Shown: positions 7,711-16,619 of the stretch, piece after piece | Position numbering within the stretch: the stretch's first letter is position 1 | How the letters are laid out: the number at the start of each line of letters is the position of its first letter | NCBI GenBank assembly: GCA_002362625.1 | Contig: DEUP01000036.1 | Coordinates: 1 to 25,958, forward strand | Source of the DNA: Clostridiales bacterium UBA3259 | Lineage (GTDB): Bacteria; Bacillota_A; Clostridia; Oscillospirales; Oscillospiraceae | Reading direction: 5' to 3' | Length of the DNA stretch: 25,958 nucleotides | Translations under genes and position numbers: made by a program | Notes under the pieces: model-generated | The model's input: only the letters and a program-made list of their open reading frames with translations | What the model was told of the DNA's origin: nothing | Database searches by the model: none

Positions 7711-8685
7711 TTATCCCAGAACCTCCGAAATCACACTCAGCAGAACCCCTTCCGGGTCACAGCTCTGCTCCCAGTACATAATCCCCTTCATGCCCATTTC
7801 CTTCACATAGGCGCACTTTCGGCGGATGGATTCCGGAGATTCGTAGCTGACAAAGGTGGTTCCGTTGAAGAGATAGGCCCCTTCCCCTTCTTCGTCCCAG
7901 AACCGCTCATAGCCGTTCACCCTCAGGTAGTCCTCTGTAATCTCCCCAAAAGCGGGTCCGGGCAGCCCCTCCCCCGCTTTTTGGTTCAGGCCGTTGTTTT
8001 CTGTTCCGTACACGGTGAAGTGCCTGCCGTAAAAGGCCGCTCCCAGCACCATTTTTTCATAGGGCACCCCAGCCTCATGGTACCGCTTCACCACCTGCCT
8101 GGACAGGGCCAGACCCGCGTGATGGCCGGTTCTTCCCGGGAACTCTCCGGCCATGTCGTAGGTCATCAGCTGAACATAGTTAAGGAGCCTTGCCGCCTTG
8201 TCCATTTCCGTATTCCGGACGCAGCTTTCAGCGGCTCCCATGGCCACGGAAAGAATTTTGTCCGGTCCCAGCGTCTCCCGAAGGGCCTGCAAAAGCAGGG
8301 TAAAGTTCTCCCGATCCCTGGGGTCAGAGGCGATCCCCGCAACGCTGCTGCATGGGTATTCCCAGTCGATGTCGATGCCGTCCAGGCCATAGGTGCGGAC
8401 AGCATCCAGGCAGGCTTGGGCAAAGGTTCTCCGCCCTGCCTCCGTCATGGCCGTCTGGGAGAAGCCGTCTCCCTCCCAGCCCCCTACGCTGAGGACAATT
8501 TTCAGATTCGGATTCCACTGCCGGATCCGGGCGATCCGGCCAATGTCCGGCAGCATGTGCAGGGTCAGGGAGTTTGCTTCGATTCTGCCAAAGGCCAGAT
8601 TCAGGTGGGTCAACTGCCGGGCGGCCTGGGGGGTCATGACCAGCAGCCCCTGGTTCATGGCGTAACCAATGCGATAGTAGTTCAT
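7711..8685 (-). CDS. GH18 glycosidase (chitinase-like)
   Basis: 324-residue family 18 hydrolase acting on beta-1,4-linked N-acetylglucosamine polymers or related glycans. GLDGIDIDWEYP contains the catalytic DxxDxDxE signature (D102, D105, D107, E109). IVLSVGGWEGDGF is the conserved SxGG strand, and YVQLMTYDMAGEF and GIMYWEQSCD are the later barrel strands with the substrate Tyr and Trp. I chose ATG 8685 (MNYYRIGYAMNQG) because AAGGAG at 8692-8697 is 6 nt upstream; an upstream start would put the ribosome site inside the gene. There is no signal peptide, so it appears cytoplasmic, which points to degradation of imported oligosaccharides. It lies 11 nt after the esterase gene and shares its promoter. 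Confidence 0.92.
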   Translation of the reverse strand: MNYYRIGYAMNQGLLVMTPQAARQLTHLNLAFGRIEANSLTLHMLPDIGRIARIRQWNPNLKIVLSVGGWEGDGFSQTAMTEAGRRTFAQACLDAVRTYGLDGIDIDWEYPCSSVAGIASDPRDRENFTLLLQALRETLGPDKILSVAMGAAESCVRNTEMDKAARLLNYVQLMTYDMAGEFPGRTGHHAGLALSRQVVKRYHEAGVPYEKMVLGAAFYGRHFTVYGTENNGLNQKAGEGLPGPAFGEITEDYLRVNGYERFWDEEGEGAYLFNGTTFVSYESPESIRRKCAYVKEMGMKGIMYWEQSCDPEGVLLSVISEVLG

Positions 8686-8696
8686 ACGCTTCTCCT

Positions 8697-9476
8697 TTAT
8701 TCCATCCACAGGAAGTTCATAAACTCAGGCACCAATCTTTCCCAGTCCGCCTCCCGATGGCCGCCGCCCACCTGACAGCGCAGGCAGACGGCTGCTCCCA
8801 GCTCTGTCAAACGGTCCGCCGCGGCCTGGTTGCACCGGTAGGTGTAGCTGCTCCGGTCCTCTTCCTCCTGGTTTTCCAGGCCATAAGCCTCCCGGGTGCC
8901 CCAGGACAGATACACCCGGGTATCGGGGCTTAAGTCCAAGGCGGCGATATCCGCCATCAGCGCCCCCATGCAGAAGCCCATGGCAGAGGAAATACATCCG
9001 GCCTTGGAAAACCACCGGTTGTAGCGCACCGCCGCGTACAACGCCATAATACCGCCCATGCTGGAACCGGCAATGCCGGTGCACTCCCGGAAGGGAATGG
9101 TGCGGTAATGGCTGTCGATGAAGGGCTTCACCTCCTCCACGATCCAGTCCATAGTCTTCTCCCCCATGGGTTCAAAGCCGGAAAGCCAGCCAACCTCCTC
9201 CGCGGCGTAGGGCAGGTATTCGCTGAGCCGCTCCTGTCCGTCGTGGCCGCACTCCATGCCCACCACGATCATATCCTTTTCCCAGCCGTCCAGAAACGCC
9301 TTCAGGCCCCAGGACTTGCCGTAGGTGGCGTCCTCGTCGCTATATAGATTATGTCCGTCAAAGAAATACATCACCGGATACCGCTCCCGGGACAGGCCGT
9401 AGCCCTCCGGCAGATAGATGTGCAGGGGACGGTTCTTTCCCTTTGGGGTGTAAACAAAGTCTTTTTTCACAATCAT
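8697..9476 (-). CDS. Alpha/beta-hydrolase esterase
   Basis: 259-residue cytoplasmic serine hydrolase of the esterase D/Fes-like superfamily. RPLHIYLPEGYGLSRERYPV and MYFFDGHNLY are typical of the N-terminal strands and oxyanion region. GIAGSSMGGIMALYAA contains the nucleophile elbow GxSxG (Ser 139). The likely catalytic histidine is in VGGGHREADW near the C-terminus. There is no signal peptide. It has its own promoter (9503-9531) and precedes the GH18 gene in a two-gene operon divergent from nagA. The substrate is not evident; removal of acetyl or other acyl groups from amino-sugar oligomers would fit the context, but that is inference. Confidence 0.85.
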   Translation of the reverse strand: MIVKKDFVYTPKGKNRPLHIYLPEGYGLSRERYPVMYFFDGHNLYSDEDATYGKSWGLKAFLDGWEKDMIVVGMECGHDGQERLSEYLPYAAEEVGWLSGFEPMGEKTMDWIVEEVKPFIDSHYRTIPFRECTGIAGSSMGGIMALYAAVRYNRWFSKAGCISSAMGFCMGALMADIAALDLSPDTRVYLSWGTREAYGLENQEEEDRSSYTYRCNQAAADRLTELGAAVCLRCQVGGGHREADWERLVPEFMNFLWME

Positions 9477-9502
9477 AGTCCTGTCTCCCTTCTGCTTTCC
9501 TC

Positions 9503-9531
9503 ATTCTACCACGGGTGGGCCGTCTTGGCAA
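9503..9531 (-). promoter_or_regulatory. Promoter of esterase-GH18 operon
   Basis: Minus-strand TTGCCA (9526-9531), 17-nt spacer, TAGAAT (9503-9508), 26 nt before ATG 9476. It matches the sigma-A consensus well. Confidence 0.75.
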
Positions 9532-9616
9532 TGGGAAAAGCCCCGCTCTCTGGCGAAAATGGCAAAAAGGCAGGCCGTTTCCGCACCGTGCTCCAAACAA
9601 ATTTCCCGGTTTTGGA

Positions 9617-9645
9617 TTGCTTTTTTTGCCGCTCCGTGATACCAT
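9617..9645 (+). promoter_or_regulatory. Candidate promoter of nagA
   Basis: TTGCTT (9617-9622), 17-nt spacer, TACCAT (9640-9645), 34 nt before ATG 9680. It is moderate in quality but well placed between the divergent operons. Confidence 0.5.
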
Positions 9646-9679
9646 AGTGGTAAATTCGAATATAAAGGAGATCTGGATT

Positions 9680-10807
9680 ATGTTTTTCAAAAATGCGCGG
9701 ATCTTTACCTCCGACTTTCAGTTCCATACCGGTGCTTTTGAGGTGTCCGGCGGCCGGTTCGCTCAGGTTCTGCCCAAGGATGTCCCAGAGAACGCCGTTG
9801 ACCTGAAGGGCGCCACCGTCATCCCCGGCCTGGTGGACGTGCACAGCCACGGCAACTCCGGCGCTGACTTCTCCGACGGCGACTACGAAGGCCTGAAAAA
9901 AATGGCTGCCTACTACGCAAGCTGCGGCGTCACCTCCTTCGCTCCCGCCTCCATGACCCTGCCCTATGACGTGCTGGGAAAGGCCTTTGAGACCGCCCTG
10001 CGTCTTGCCGACGAGTGCCCCCTGGGTCACGCCCGGATCATGGGCATCCAGATGGAAGGCCCCTACTTTTCCTACAAGAAGCGGGGCGCCCAGAACCCGG
10101 ACTATCTGAAGGAGCCGGACTTTGAGGGCTTCCGGAAGCTCTACGAGGACTGCGGCGGCCTGGTGCGCATTGTGGACATCGCCCCGGAGCTTCCCGGCGC
10201 TGCCGAGTTTGTGAAGCAGGCCAGCAAGCTTTGCACCGTGTCCATCGCCCATACCGATTCCGACTACGATCACGCCAAGGCCGCCATTGACGCGGGCGTG
10301 ACCCATCTGACCCACCTGTATAATGCCATGCCCGGCATCCACCACCGCAACCCCGGCGTCATCCCCGCCGCCGTGGAAAATCCCAAGGTTCAGGCCGAGA
10401 TCATCTGTGACGGCTATCACATCCATCCCGCCTCCGTCCGGCTGGCCTTCACCATGTTCAAAAACCGGATGATACTGGTCTCCGACTCCGGCCGCTGCGC
10501 CGGTATGCCCGAAGGAACCCAGTTCCAGCTGGGCGGCCAGGACGCCTGGCTGAGGGAGGGCGTGGCCAGACTGGCCGACGGTACCATTGCCTGCTCCGCC
10601 ACCAACCTGTGGACCTGCTTAAAAAACACCATCTCCTGGGGCGTACCTGAAGAGGAGGCCCTCCGTGCCGCCACCTTCAACCCCGCCAAAGCCATTGGCG
10701 CGGATCTGGAGATTGGCTCCATTGCGGAAGGGAAGATGGCGGACTTCATCATCACGGATGAAGCCTACAGCGATAAGCGTGTCTTCATGGCAGGCCGGGA
10801 GATCTAA
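9680..10807 (+). CDS. nagA: N-acetylglucosamine-6-phosphate deacetylase
   Basis: Converts GlcNAc-6-phosphate to glucosamine-6-phosphate plus acetate, in the cytoplasm. 375 residues, the normal family length. Metal- and substrate-binding positions are all present: VHSHG (H55, H57), IQMEGPYF (E126), SIAHTDSDYDHA (H191), THLYNAMPGIHHRNPG (H212) and the catalytic aspartate in LVSDSG (D269). The frame is open far upstream, but AAGGAG at 9665-9670 fixes ATG 9680, and upstream codons are not protein-like. It is divergent from a GH18/esterase operon and followed by a terminator. nagB is not in the window. Confidence 0.96.
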   Translation: MFFKNARIFTSDFQFHTGAFEVSGGRFAQVLPKDVPENAVDLKGATVIPGLVDVHSHGNSGADFSDGDYEGLKKMAAYYASCGVTSFAPASMTLPYDVLGKAFETALRLADECPLGHARIMGIQMEGPYFSYKKRGAQNPDYLKEPDFEGFRKLYEDCGGLVRIVDIAPELPGAAEFVKQASKLCTVSIAHTDSDYDHAKAAIDAGVTHLTHLYNAMPGIHHRNPGVIPAAVENPKVQAEIICDGYHIHPASVRLAFTMFKNRMILVSDSGRCAGMPEGTQFQLGGQDAWLREGVARLADGTIACSATNLWTCLKNTISWGVPEEEALRAATFNPAKAIGADLEIGSIAEGKMADFIITDEAYSDKRVFMAGREI

Positions 10808-10818
10808 GGCAGCAGCAC

Positions 10819-10851
10819 GCGGGGTGGGATACAGCTTCCACCCCGCTTTTT
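10819..10851 (+). terminator. Terminator of nagA
   Basis: GCGGGGTGG (10819-10827) pairs with CCACCCCGC (10838-10846), followed by five T. Confidence 0.92.
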
Positions 10852-10895
10852 CTTTGTCTTTTTTTTAATACGATACATAGAAATCGAGGTTATTC

Positions 10896-12278
10896 ATGTT
10901 TCAGCGTTATATTGGTGACAGGGCGTTTTACCGCCGCTGTTTGGGGATCGCCGTCCCCATTATGATTCAAAACGGCATTTCCAACTTTGTCAATCTTTTG
11001 GACAACGTTATGGTGGGCCAGGTGGGAACCATTCCCATGAGCGGCGTATCCATTGTGAATACGCTGCTCTTCGTCTTCAACCTGTCCATTTTCGGGGCCA
11101 GCTCCGGCGCGGGAATCTTCACCGCCCAGTTCTACGGCTCCGGGGATGACGAAGGCATTCGCCACACCTTCCGGTTTAAGCTTTACATCTGCGCGCTTCT
11201 CTCCGCCCTGGGCACGGCGCTGTTCCTTTCCCTGGGGCCTCAGCTCATCGGGCTTTACCTCACCGGGGACGGGGACGCCGCTGCCGCCGCCGGAACCTTG
11301 GAGTATGGCCTGAAGTACCTTCACGTCATGCTCTTTGGGCTGCTTCCCTTCGCCCTGACCAACACCTATTCCAGCACCCTCCGGGAAACCGGAGAGACGG
11401 TGGTACCCATGGTGGGCGGCGTCATAGCCGTGCTGGTAAACCTGTGCCTTAACTATGTGCTGATCTTCGGCCACTTCGGCGCTCCGGCCATGGGCGTGGA
11501 GGGCGCGGCCCTAGCCACCGTGATCTCCCGGGTTGTGGAGCTGCTGATCGTAGCCGGCTGGACCCACACCCATTCCAGCCGCAACACCTACATCACCGGA
11601 GTATACCGCTCCTTCCGGATCCCGGCGAAGCTTTTGGGGTCCATCTGCGTCAAGGGAATGCCCCTGCTTTTCAACGAGACCCTCTGGTCCACCGGCATGG
11701 CCCTGCTGAACCAGTGCTACTCCACCTGCGGCCTGGACGTGGTACCCGCCATGAACATTTCCAGCACCCTGTGGAACCTGGGCAGTGTGGTGTTCCTGGC
11801 CATGGGCAATTCCGTGGGCATCATTATGGGCCAGATGCTGGGCTCCGGCGCCAAGGAAGCCCAGGTGCGGGACACCAACCGGAAGCTCATTGCCCTGTCC
11901 GTAGCCTCCGGCATTGTGTTCGGGGCATTGGTGATCTCCGTCTCCGGCCTGTTCCCCCATATTTACAACACCACGGCAGAGGTGCGGCACCTGGCCACCC
12001 AGCTGATCTGTATTGCCGCCTGTGTCATGCCCTTCAACGCTTACACCAACGCCACCTATTTTACCCTCCGTTCCGGCGGCCAGACCTTTGTCACCTTCCT
12101 GTTTGACAGCTGCTTTGTGTGGGCCGTGTGCGTGCCCATCGCCTTCTGTCTCAGCCGGTTCACTTCCATCTCCATTCTCCCCCTGTATATCGTCTGCCAG
12201 AGCCTGGAGCTGATCAAATGCGCCATCGGCGTGTTTATGCTGAGGCAAGGCAAGTGGATCCAAAATCTCACAGTATAA
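10896..12278 (+). CDS. MATE-family efflux transporter
   Basis: 460-residue, about 12-helix exporter of the MATE family (drug/cation antiport). The N-terminal half carries GIAVPIMIQNGISNFVNLLD followed by NVMVGQVG, the standard MATE opening, and TYSSTLRETGETVVPM with LNYVLIFG before the central loop. The second half repeats the fold (GSVVFLAMGNSVGIIMGQ, FNAYTNATYFTLRSGG). The substrate cannot be read from sequence. ATG 10896 follows a modest GAGGT at 10886-10890. It sits between two terminators and appears monocistronic; no good promoter is visible in the short upstream gap apart from AT-rich sequence after the nagA terminator. Confidence 0.95.
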   Translation: MFQRYIGDRAFYRRCLGIAVPIMIQNGISNFVNLLDNVMVGQVGTIPMSGVSIVNTLLFVFNLSIFGASSGAGIFTAQFYGSGDDEGIRHTFRFKLYICALLSALGTALFLSLGPQLIGLYLTGDGDAAAAAGTLEYGLKYLHVMLFGLLPFALTNTYSSTLRETGETVVPMVGGVIAVLVNLCLNYVLIFGHFGAPAMGVEGAALATVISRVVELLIVAGWTHTHSSRNTYITGVYRSFRIPAKLLGSICVKGMPLLFNETLWSTGMALLNQCYSTCGLDVVPAMNISSTLWNLGSVVFLAMGNSVGIIMGQMLGSGAKEAQVRDTNRKLIALSVASGIVFGALVISVSGLFPHIYNTTAEVRHLATQLICIAACVMPFNAYTNATYFTLRSGGQTFVTFLFDSCFVWAVCVPIAFCLSRFTSISILPLYIVCQSLELIKCAIGVFMLRQGKWIQNLTV

Positions 12279-12284
12279 TGCCTT

Positions 12285-12322
12285 GGCCCCGATTCTCACG
12301 GAAATGAGAATCGGGGCCTTTT
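12285..12322 (+). terminator. Terminator of the MATE gene
   Basis: A 14-bp stem (12285-12298 with 12305-12318), loop CGGAAA, then TTTT on plus. On minus the hairpin lacks a U-tract, so it serves the lipoprotein operon poorly if at all. Confidence 0.9.
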
Positions 12323-12324
12323 CG

Positions 12325-13758
12325 TTAATAGCCGATTTCCCGGTCTACCAGGGTGCCGTCCAGGGCGTTGATGGTCAGCTGAACGGCGTAGTGTTCCTCA
12401 CTGGAAACCAGGTGCTCGTGCTCCTTGTCTCCGGCTTTTCCTGTCACACTGCCCCAGAAGTCCCACACCGGGATAATGGTACCCTCGGTGACACTGTCCT
12501 TGGGACGAATGCGCATGAGGGCCAGCCGCACCTTGTCAATGTTCATATTATGGATCACGTCAAAGCCGTTTACCTTGTTGGCTTCCAGCCAGAAATGGTT
12601 CTTCACAAAAATCATTTTGCCGAAGACCTCCCGAATGGCTTGGAAGTCCATCAACTCCCCGGCGCTCTGCACATCGCTGATCTCATAGGGGTTTTCCCAA
12701 GAGAAGCAGACCACCCGGTCGCCCAGCACATACACCTGAAGCTTTTCATACTCCCAGGAGCCGATGTCGGCCGCCCCATCCTCGCTGGCACCGCCGTCAT
12801 AGGTGGTCTTGGTCAGGGGCAGACCGTTCACCTGCCGGACATATTCCAGCAGGAGGCCCTTTTCCCCCGTGGCGATCCCGTTTTCCCCAGTGAAGTCTAC
12901 GTCGTAAATCTGGTCACAGACATAGTCCTGCAGCCCCAGGGCGGCTACAAGGTCGTCCCCCACCTTTACTTCCTGTTCCCTTCCGGCGGTGGAGGCGGTG
13001 CGCTGGTAGAGGATATTGTCCCGGGTTTCCCAGGTGATCCCGGCTGTGCGGTTGGCCGTATCGCCGAATCCCTCCTCCCAGACCTTGATGTAGTCCCAGC
13101 CGTCGCCGCCGGAGTTGCAGAAGCTGCACTGAAGAATCCTCCCGTCCACCTCCGCATAGCCCCGGATCACCCGCTCGTCAGGATTTCCGCCATAGCGCAC
13201 CACTCCTTCCGCCAGTTTCTCCGGATGGTATTTTGTATCCGCCAGGAACTTCTCTCCCTCATTCGGCGCTGTCTCTATCTGCTTTTTGAGCCGCTCAATG
13301 ATACCGGGCACATCGTCAATGGTACCGTCATGCTCATAGGGGATCTCGCCCCGCTGAATGGCTTCATAATGCTCTAAACTCTCTTGCAGGCTTTCTTTGG
13401 TGGCGTAGATGTTCTCATAGAGGGGATTTCCCTTGAGGAACACCTCCAGCACCTTATCCGCCTCCGCCTGGGTAAAGGTGTGGCGCTTTACTTTGGCAGT
13501 GCAGAGCTTGCTTATGTCCTCCGGCAGGAGAATGTCGGCGTCGGCTTTTACAAAGTAGGTGTCTTCCAGGCCCGTCCATTCCCCAGTGAACCGTTCTGGG
13601 ATTTCATAGTCTTCTTTCGCCTTTTGCAGTCTCATTTCCTGGGTTTCCGTGGCCGGAGGAATCCCCGGGAGGGTCTGTGTCGTCTGACTGCTGGCACAGC
13701 CGGTGAACATGGGCAGAAGCAGGAATGCCGCCAGCATGCCGCAAATACGTTGTTTCAT
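12325..13758 (-). CDS. Lipoprotein, paralogue 2 of a tandem pair
   Basis: 477-residue predicted lipoprotein. The signal peptide ends in MFTGC with the lipidated cysteine at residue 21. The mature part opens with a low-complexity linker, then ERFTGEWTGLEDTYFVKADA and AEADKVLEVFLKGNPLYENI, and ends LDGTLVDREIGY. The middle (MDFQAIREVFGKMIFVKN) and the segment IRPKDSVTEGTIIPVWDFWG are strongly shared with the upstream neighbour, so this is a recent-to-moderate tandem duplication. I do not recognise an enzymatic motif; it resembles uncharacterised clostridial lipoproteins. It is the last gene of the RR-HK-lipoprotein-lipoprotein operon, 20 nt after its paralogue, with AAGGGAA before ATG 13758. 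A role in signal input to the kinase is inference. Confidence 0.82.
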   Translation of the reverse strand: MKQRICGMLAAFLLLPMFTGCASSQTTQTLPGIPPATETQEMRLQKAKEDYEIPERFTGEWTGLEDTYFVKADADILLPEDISKLCTAKVKRHTFTQAEADKVLEVFLKGNPLYENIYATKESLQESLEHYEAIQRGEIPYEHDGTIDDVPGIIERLKKQIETAPNEGEKFLADTKYHPEKLAEGVVRYGGNPDERVIRGYAEVDGRILQCSFCNSGGDGWDYIKVWEEGFGDTANRTAGITWETRDNILYQRTASTAGREQEVKVGDDLVAALGLQDYVCDQIYDVDFTGENGIATGEKGLLLEYVRQVNGLPLTKTTYDGGASEDGAADIGSWEYEKLQVYVLGDRVVCFSWENPYEISDVQSAGELMDFQAIREVFGKMIFVKNHFWLEANKVNGFDVIHNMNIDKVRLALMRIRPKDSVTEGTIIPVWDFWGSVTGKAGDKEHEHLVSSEEHYAVQLTINALDGTLVDREIGY

Positions 13759-13778
13759 AGAGTTTCCCTTCTTTCTCT

Positions 13779-15227
13779 TTAGTAACCGATTTCCCGGTCA
13801 ACCAGGGTGCCGTCTATGGCGTTAATGGAAAGGAGCACACCGTAGCGGGGCTCGCCGGTCCTCTCCCCGTCGCCCTGATTCCATCTTGCCGTTTCGGTGC
13901 CCCAGAAATCCCAGACCGGGATAATCCTGCCTTCCGTCACGCTGTCCTTGGGCCGGACACGCATCAGGGTAAGCTGCACCTTGTCAATGTCCAGGTCCTG
14001 GAAGGTGGGAAAGCCGTTCTTTTGGTTGATTTCCCGGTAGTAATCGTTTTTCACGAAGATCATCTTGGCGAAGACCTCCTGAATCTGCTGGAAGTCCATC
14101 AGCTTCCCGGCGGGCTGGATGTCCGTCACTTCATCGGGGCTCTCCCAGTGGAAGTAAACCACCCGGTCTCCCAGCACAAAAAGCTGAATCCATTCATATG
14201 GCCAGGTGCCGATATAAGTCGCGTTTTCTTCGCTGGCTGTACCGTCAAAGTTGGTCATTGTCAGGGGCAGGCCGTTTATCTTTCGCACATATTCCAGGAG
14301 GTATCCATTTTCCCCGGAGGCTTCCTGTTCCCAGCGATCTTCGTTCAAGACCTCATGGGCATACTGCATCGGAATGATCCGGTCACAGGTATAGTCGCTG
14401 AGCCCCAGCGCTTCCATCAGATCATTTCCAACTTTCAGCGTCTGCTCATTTCCGGAAAAAGAGATGTCTTTCCCGTCGTGTATTGCGTCATAAGAATCCC
14501 CCGAAACCAACACGCCGCCGCTCATGTTGGCGTAGCCTTCCTCCCAAACCTGGATTCTGTCATTCCAAATGGCATAATCCGTGGAATTTTGAAACCTGCA
14601 ACGGATCGTTTTCCCATCCACCTCAGCGTAGCCCTCAATGCTCTCAAACGGATTATCTGCCGTTGCGGCGAGCGGTCTTTCCGCCATGTGGAATTTGGTG
14701 TCCGCCAGAATTTTCTCCCCAGCATGGGGCGCTGTCTCCATGGCATTTTTGTACATCTCGATCAGTCCCGGCACCCGGTCAATGGTGCCGTCACCTTCAT
14801 AGGGCTTCTCTCCCCGGAGGATGGCTTCGTACTTCTCTACCAGCCCCTGACACTGCTCTTTGGTCAGATCCACCTTCTTGTAGAGAGGGTTCCCTTTCAG
14901 AAACACCTCCAGCACCTTGTCCGCCTGTTCCTGGGTAAAGCCCCGGCGGGTCACCTTCGCCGTACTGAGCAGACTCACATCCTCCGGCAGGAGAATTTCC
15001 GCGTCTGCTGTTACGGTGAAGGTATCGTCGATTCCCGTCCACTCCCCGGTGAACCGGGCGGGGACTTCATAATTTACCTTCTCCTGGGGCACCGCCGTCC
15101 ATTCCGTGCCCTTGGCAAGGGTGGCTTCCGGTTCCCCCTTGACAATGGGCACCTCCGTTTTCCCGCATCCTGTGAACAGTAGCAGCAGCATCAGCGCCGC
15201 CAGCAGCACACAAATCAGTTGTTTCAT
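13779..15227 (-). CDS. Lipoprotein, paralogue 1 of a tandem pair
   Basis: 482-residue predicted lipoprotein. The signal sequence is LLAALMLLLLFTGC with lipidated C21. It shares the full architecture of the downstream gene, including ARFTGEWTGIDDTFTVTADA, QADKVLEVFLKGNPLYKK, MDFQQIQEVFAKMIFVKND, VRPKDSVTEGRIIPVWDFWG and the identical ending GTLVDREIGY. Roughly half the residues match by eye. No catalytic motif is recognised. GAGGG lies 6 nt before ATG 15227, which is 15 nt after the histidine kinase stop, so it is cotranscribed with the two-component system. Placement outside the membrane next to a kinase with an external sensor domain suggests a partner or accessory role. Confidence 0.83.
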   Translation of the reverse strand: MKQLICVLLAALMLLLLFTGCGKTEVPIVKGEPEATLAKGTEWTAVPQEKVNYEVPARFTGEWTGIDDTFTVTADAEILLPEDVSLLSTAKVTRRGFTQEQADKVLEVFLKGNPLYKKVDLTKEQCQGLVEKYEAILRGEKPYEGDGTIDRVPGLIEMYKNAMETAPHAGEKILADTKFHMAERPLAATADNPFESIEGYAEVDGKTIRCRFQNSTDYAIWNDRIQVWEEGYANMSGGVLVSGDSYDAIHDGKDISFSGNEQTLKVGNDLMEALGLSDYTCDRIIPMQYAHEVLNEDRWEQEASGENGYLLEYVRKINGLPLTMTNFDGTASEENATYIGTWPYEWIQLFVLGDRVVYFHWESPDEVTDIQPAGKLMDFQQIQEVFAKMIFVKNDYYREINQKNGFPTFQDLDIDKVQLTLMRVRPKDSVTEGRIIPVWDFWGTETARWNQGDGERTGEPRYGVLLSINAIDGTLVDREIGY

Positions 15228-15242
15228 ACTTAACCCTCATTT

Positions 15243-16619
15243 CTATTTGAATTTGATCCGTACAATGGTTCCGATACCCGGGGTGCTTTCCACTTCCAGG
15301 CTGCCCCCGTGGGCGCTTACGATTTCCTTCACCAACGCCAACCCCAGGCCTACGCCTCCCTGATGCTTGCTCCGGGAGCGGTCAGCCATGTAGAAGGGCT
15401 CGGTGATGTGCTTCAAGGCCTCGGTCGGGATGCCCGCACCCTGGTCCGCCACCTCCAATCGGTGGTCGCTGGCGGTGATCCACACGGTCTGCCCGGGCTT
15501 GGACGCCTTGCTGGCATTGTCCACCAGGTTCACCAGGGCTGACCGAAGCAGATCCCCGTCCCCCTGGTAGGTTTCACTGCCACACTGAATGTCCAGCTTC
15601 ACCCCACGCTGCTTTAATACCTCCGCCGTGCTTTCCCGCACCTGCTGGAGCAGCTCCTTAGCGGACACCGGTTCCAGGGTGATCTCCTGCTTCAGCGTCA
15701 GCAGCTTGAGAAGCTTCTGCACCAGCCGTTCCAGCCACTGTCCCTGGGACTGGATGGCTCCCAACGCCTCCTGCTGCTCCTCCTCGGTCATGTAGGTATT
15801 CAGAAGGGAATCGGTGTTCAGCAGAATTCCCGTCAGGGGCGTTTTAAACTCATGAGTTACCGCCCCGGTAAAGAGCCGCTGCCGCTCCGCCGCCTCGGTC
15901 AGCTCCCGGACGTGGGCCTCCACGTTCTCCGCCATGTGGTTAAAGCTCACCGCCAGGGCCCCCACCTCGTCCCGGGTGGACACCTCCGCCCGCCGGTCAT
16001 AGTTCCCGGCGGCGATTTCCGAAGCGGCGGATTGGAGCTTTCTCAAAGGCTTCATAGACGTGCCCACCAGCAGGGCAATCAGCACCAGCCCCGCCAGGAC
16101 GCACCCGGTTCCCACGGCCAGGAACCGCCTTCCCATCTGCCCCAGCATCTCCTCCAAGGGGGCGGTATCCTCCCGGACATAAATCAGGCATTCGGGGCTT
16201 CCGGCCAGGGCCAGCCGCAGCTCGCCCCCTTCCAGCAGGAAGCCGTCCCCCTTGACTCGGGCAGGGGCGTGGTAGGCCCCGTCCGGGGTCTTCACCGGGC
16301 ACAATTTCACCGGATCCATGTCCAGCCAGGACCACACCTTCTCCCCTTCTACAATCAAAATACAGTTGGAATCTGCCAGCCGGGTAAAGCAGTAGTGAAG
16401 CATGGCCTTTCTCGCCGCCGGGGTGCCGCTGTCCCCCTGGTAATAGGCAACCATGTCCTCAAAGCGCTGGCTCAAATTTACATACTTTTGGTGAATTCTG
16501 TCCTCTGCCTGGGCATACAGGGTATCCCGGGTCTGTTTCAGCTGAGCGGCGGAGCACACCGCCACCGCAAGCACCAGGATCCCGCCGCAGATCAGGGATA
16601 TTTTCTTCCATAGCTTCAT
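15243..16619 (-). CDS. Sensor histidine kinase
   Basis: 458-residue membrane kinase. TM1 spans about 8-27, an extracytoplasmic sensor domain about 28-165, and TM2 about 166-189. A HAMP linker follows (KPLRKLQSAASEIAAGNYDR), then the dimerisation domain with phosphoacceptor H256 in TGAVTHEFKTPLTG. The ATPase domain has N-box NLVDNASKAS, G1 DQGAGIP and G2 GVGLGLALVKEI. The frame is open further upstream, but ATG 16619 overlaps the response regulator stop (ATGA) and begins MKLWKKISLICGG, a proper membrane start. The sensor domain is not a recognised PAS or Cache by eye. The signal is unknown; the downstream lipoprotein pair may contribute. Confidence 0.95.
   Translation of the reverse strand: MKLWKKISLICGGILVLAVAVCSAAQLKQTRDTLYAQAEDRIHQKYVNLSQRFEDMVAYYQGDSGTPAARKAMLHYCFTRLADSNCILIVEGEKVWSWLDMDPVKLCPVKTPDGAYHAPARVKGDGFLLEGGELRLALAGSPECLIYVREDTAPLEEMLGQMGRRFLAVGTGCVLAGLVLIALLVGTSMKPLRKLQSAASEIAAGNYDRRAEVSTRDEVGALAVSFNHMAENVEAHVRELTEAAERQRLFTGAVTHEFKTPLTGILLNTDSLLNTYMTEEEQQEALGAIQSQGQWLERLVQKLLKLLTLKQEITLEPVSAKELLQQVRESTAEVLKQRGVKLDIQCGSETYQGDGDLLRSALVNLVDNASKASKPGQTVWITASDHRLEVADQGAGIPTEALKHITEPFYMADRSRSKHQGGVGLGLALVKEIVSAHGGSLEVESTPGIGTIVRIKFK

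Noticed and set aside
14022..15182. Long plus-strand frame opposite lipoprotein 1
   Set aside because: Shadow frame; the minus-strand lipoprotein has a signal peptide, ribosome site and a paralogue with the same reading frame.
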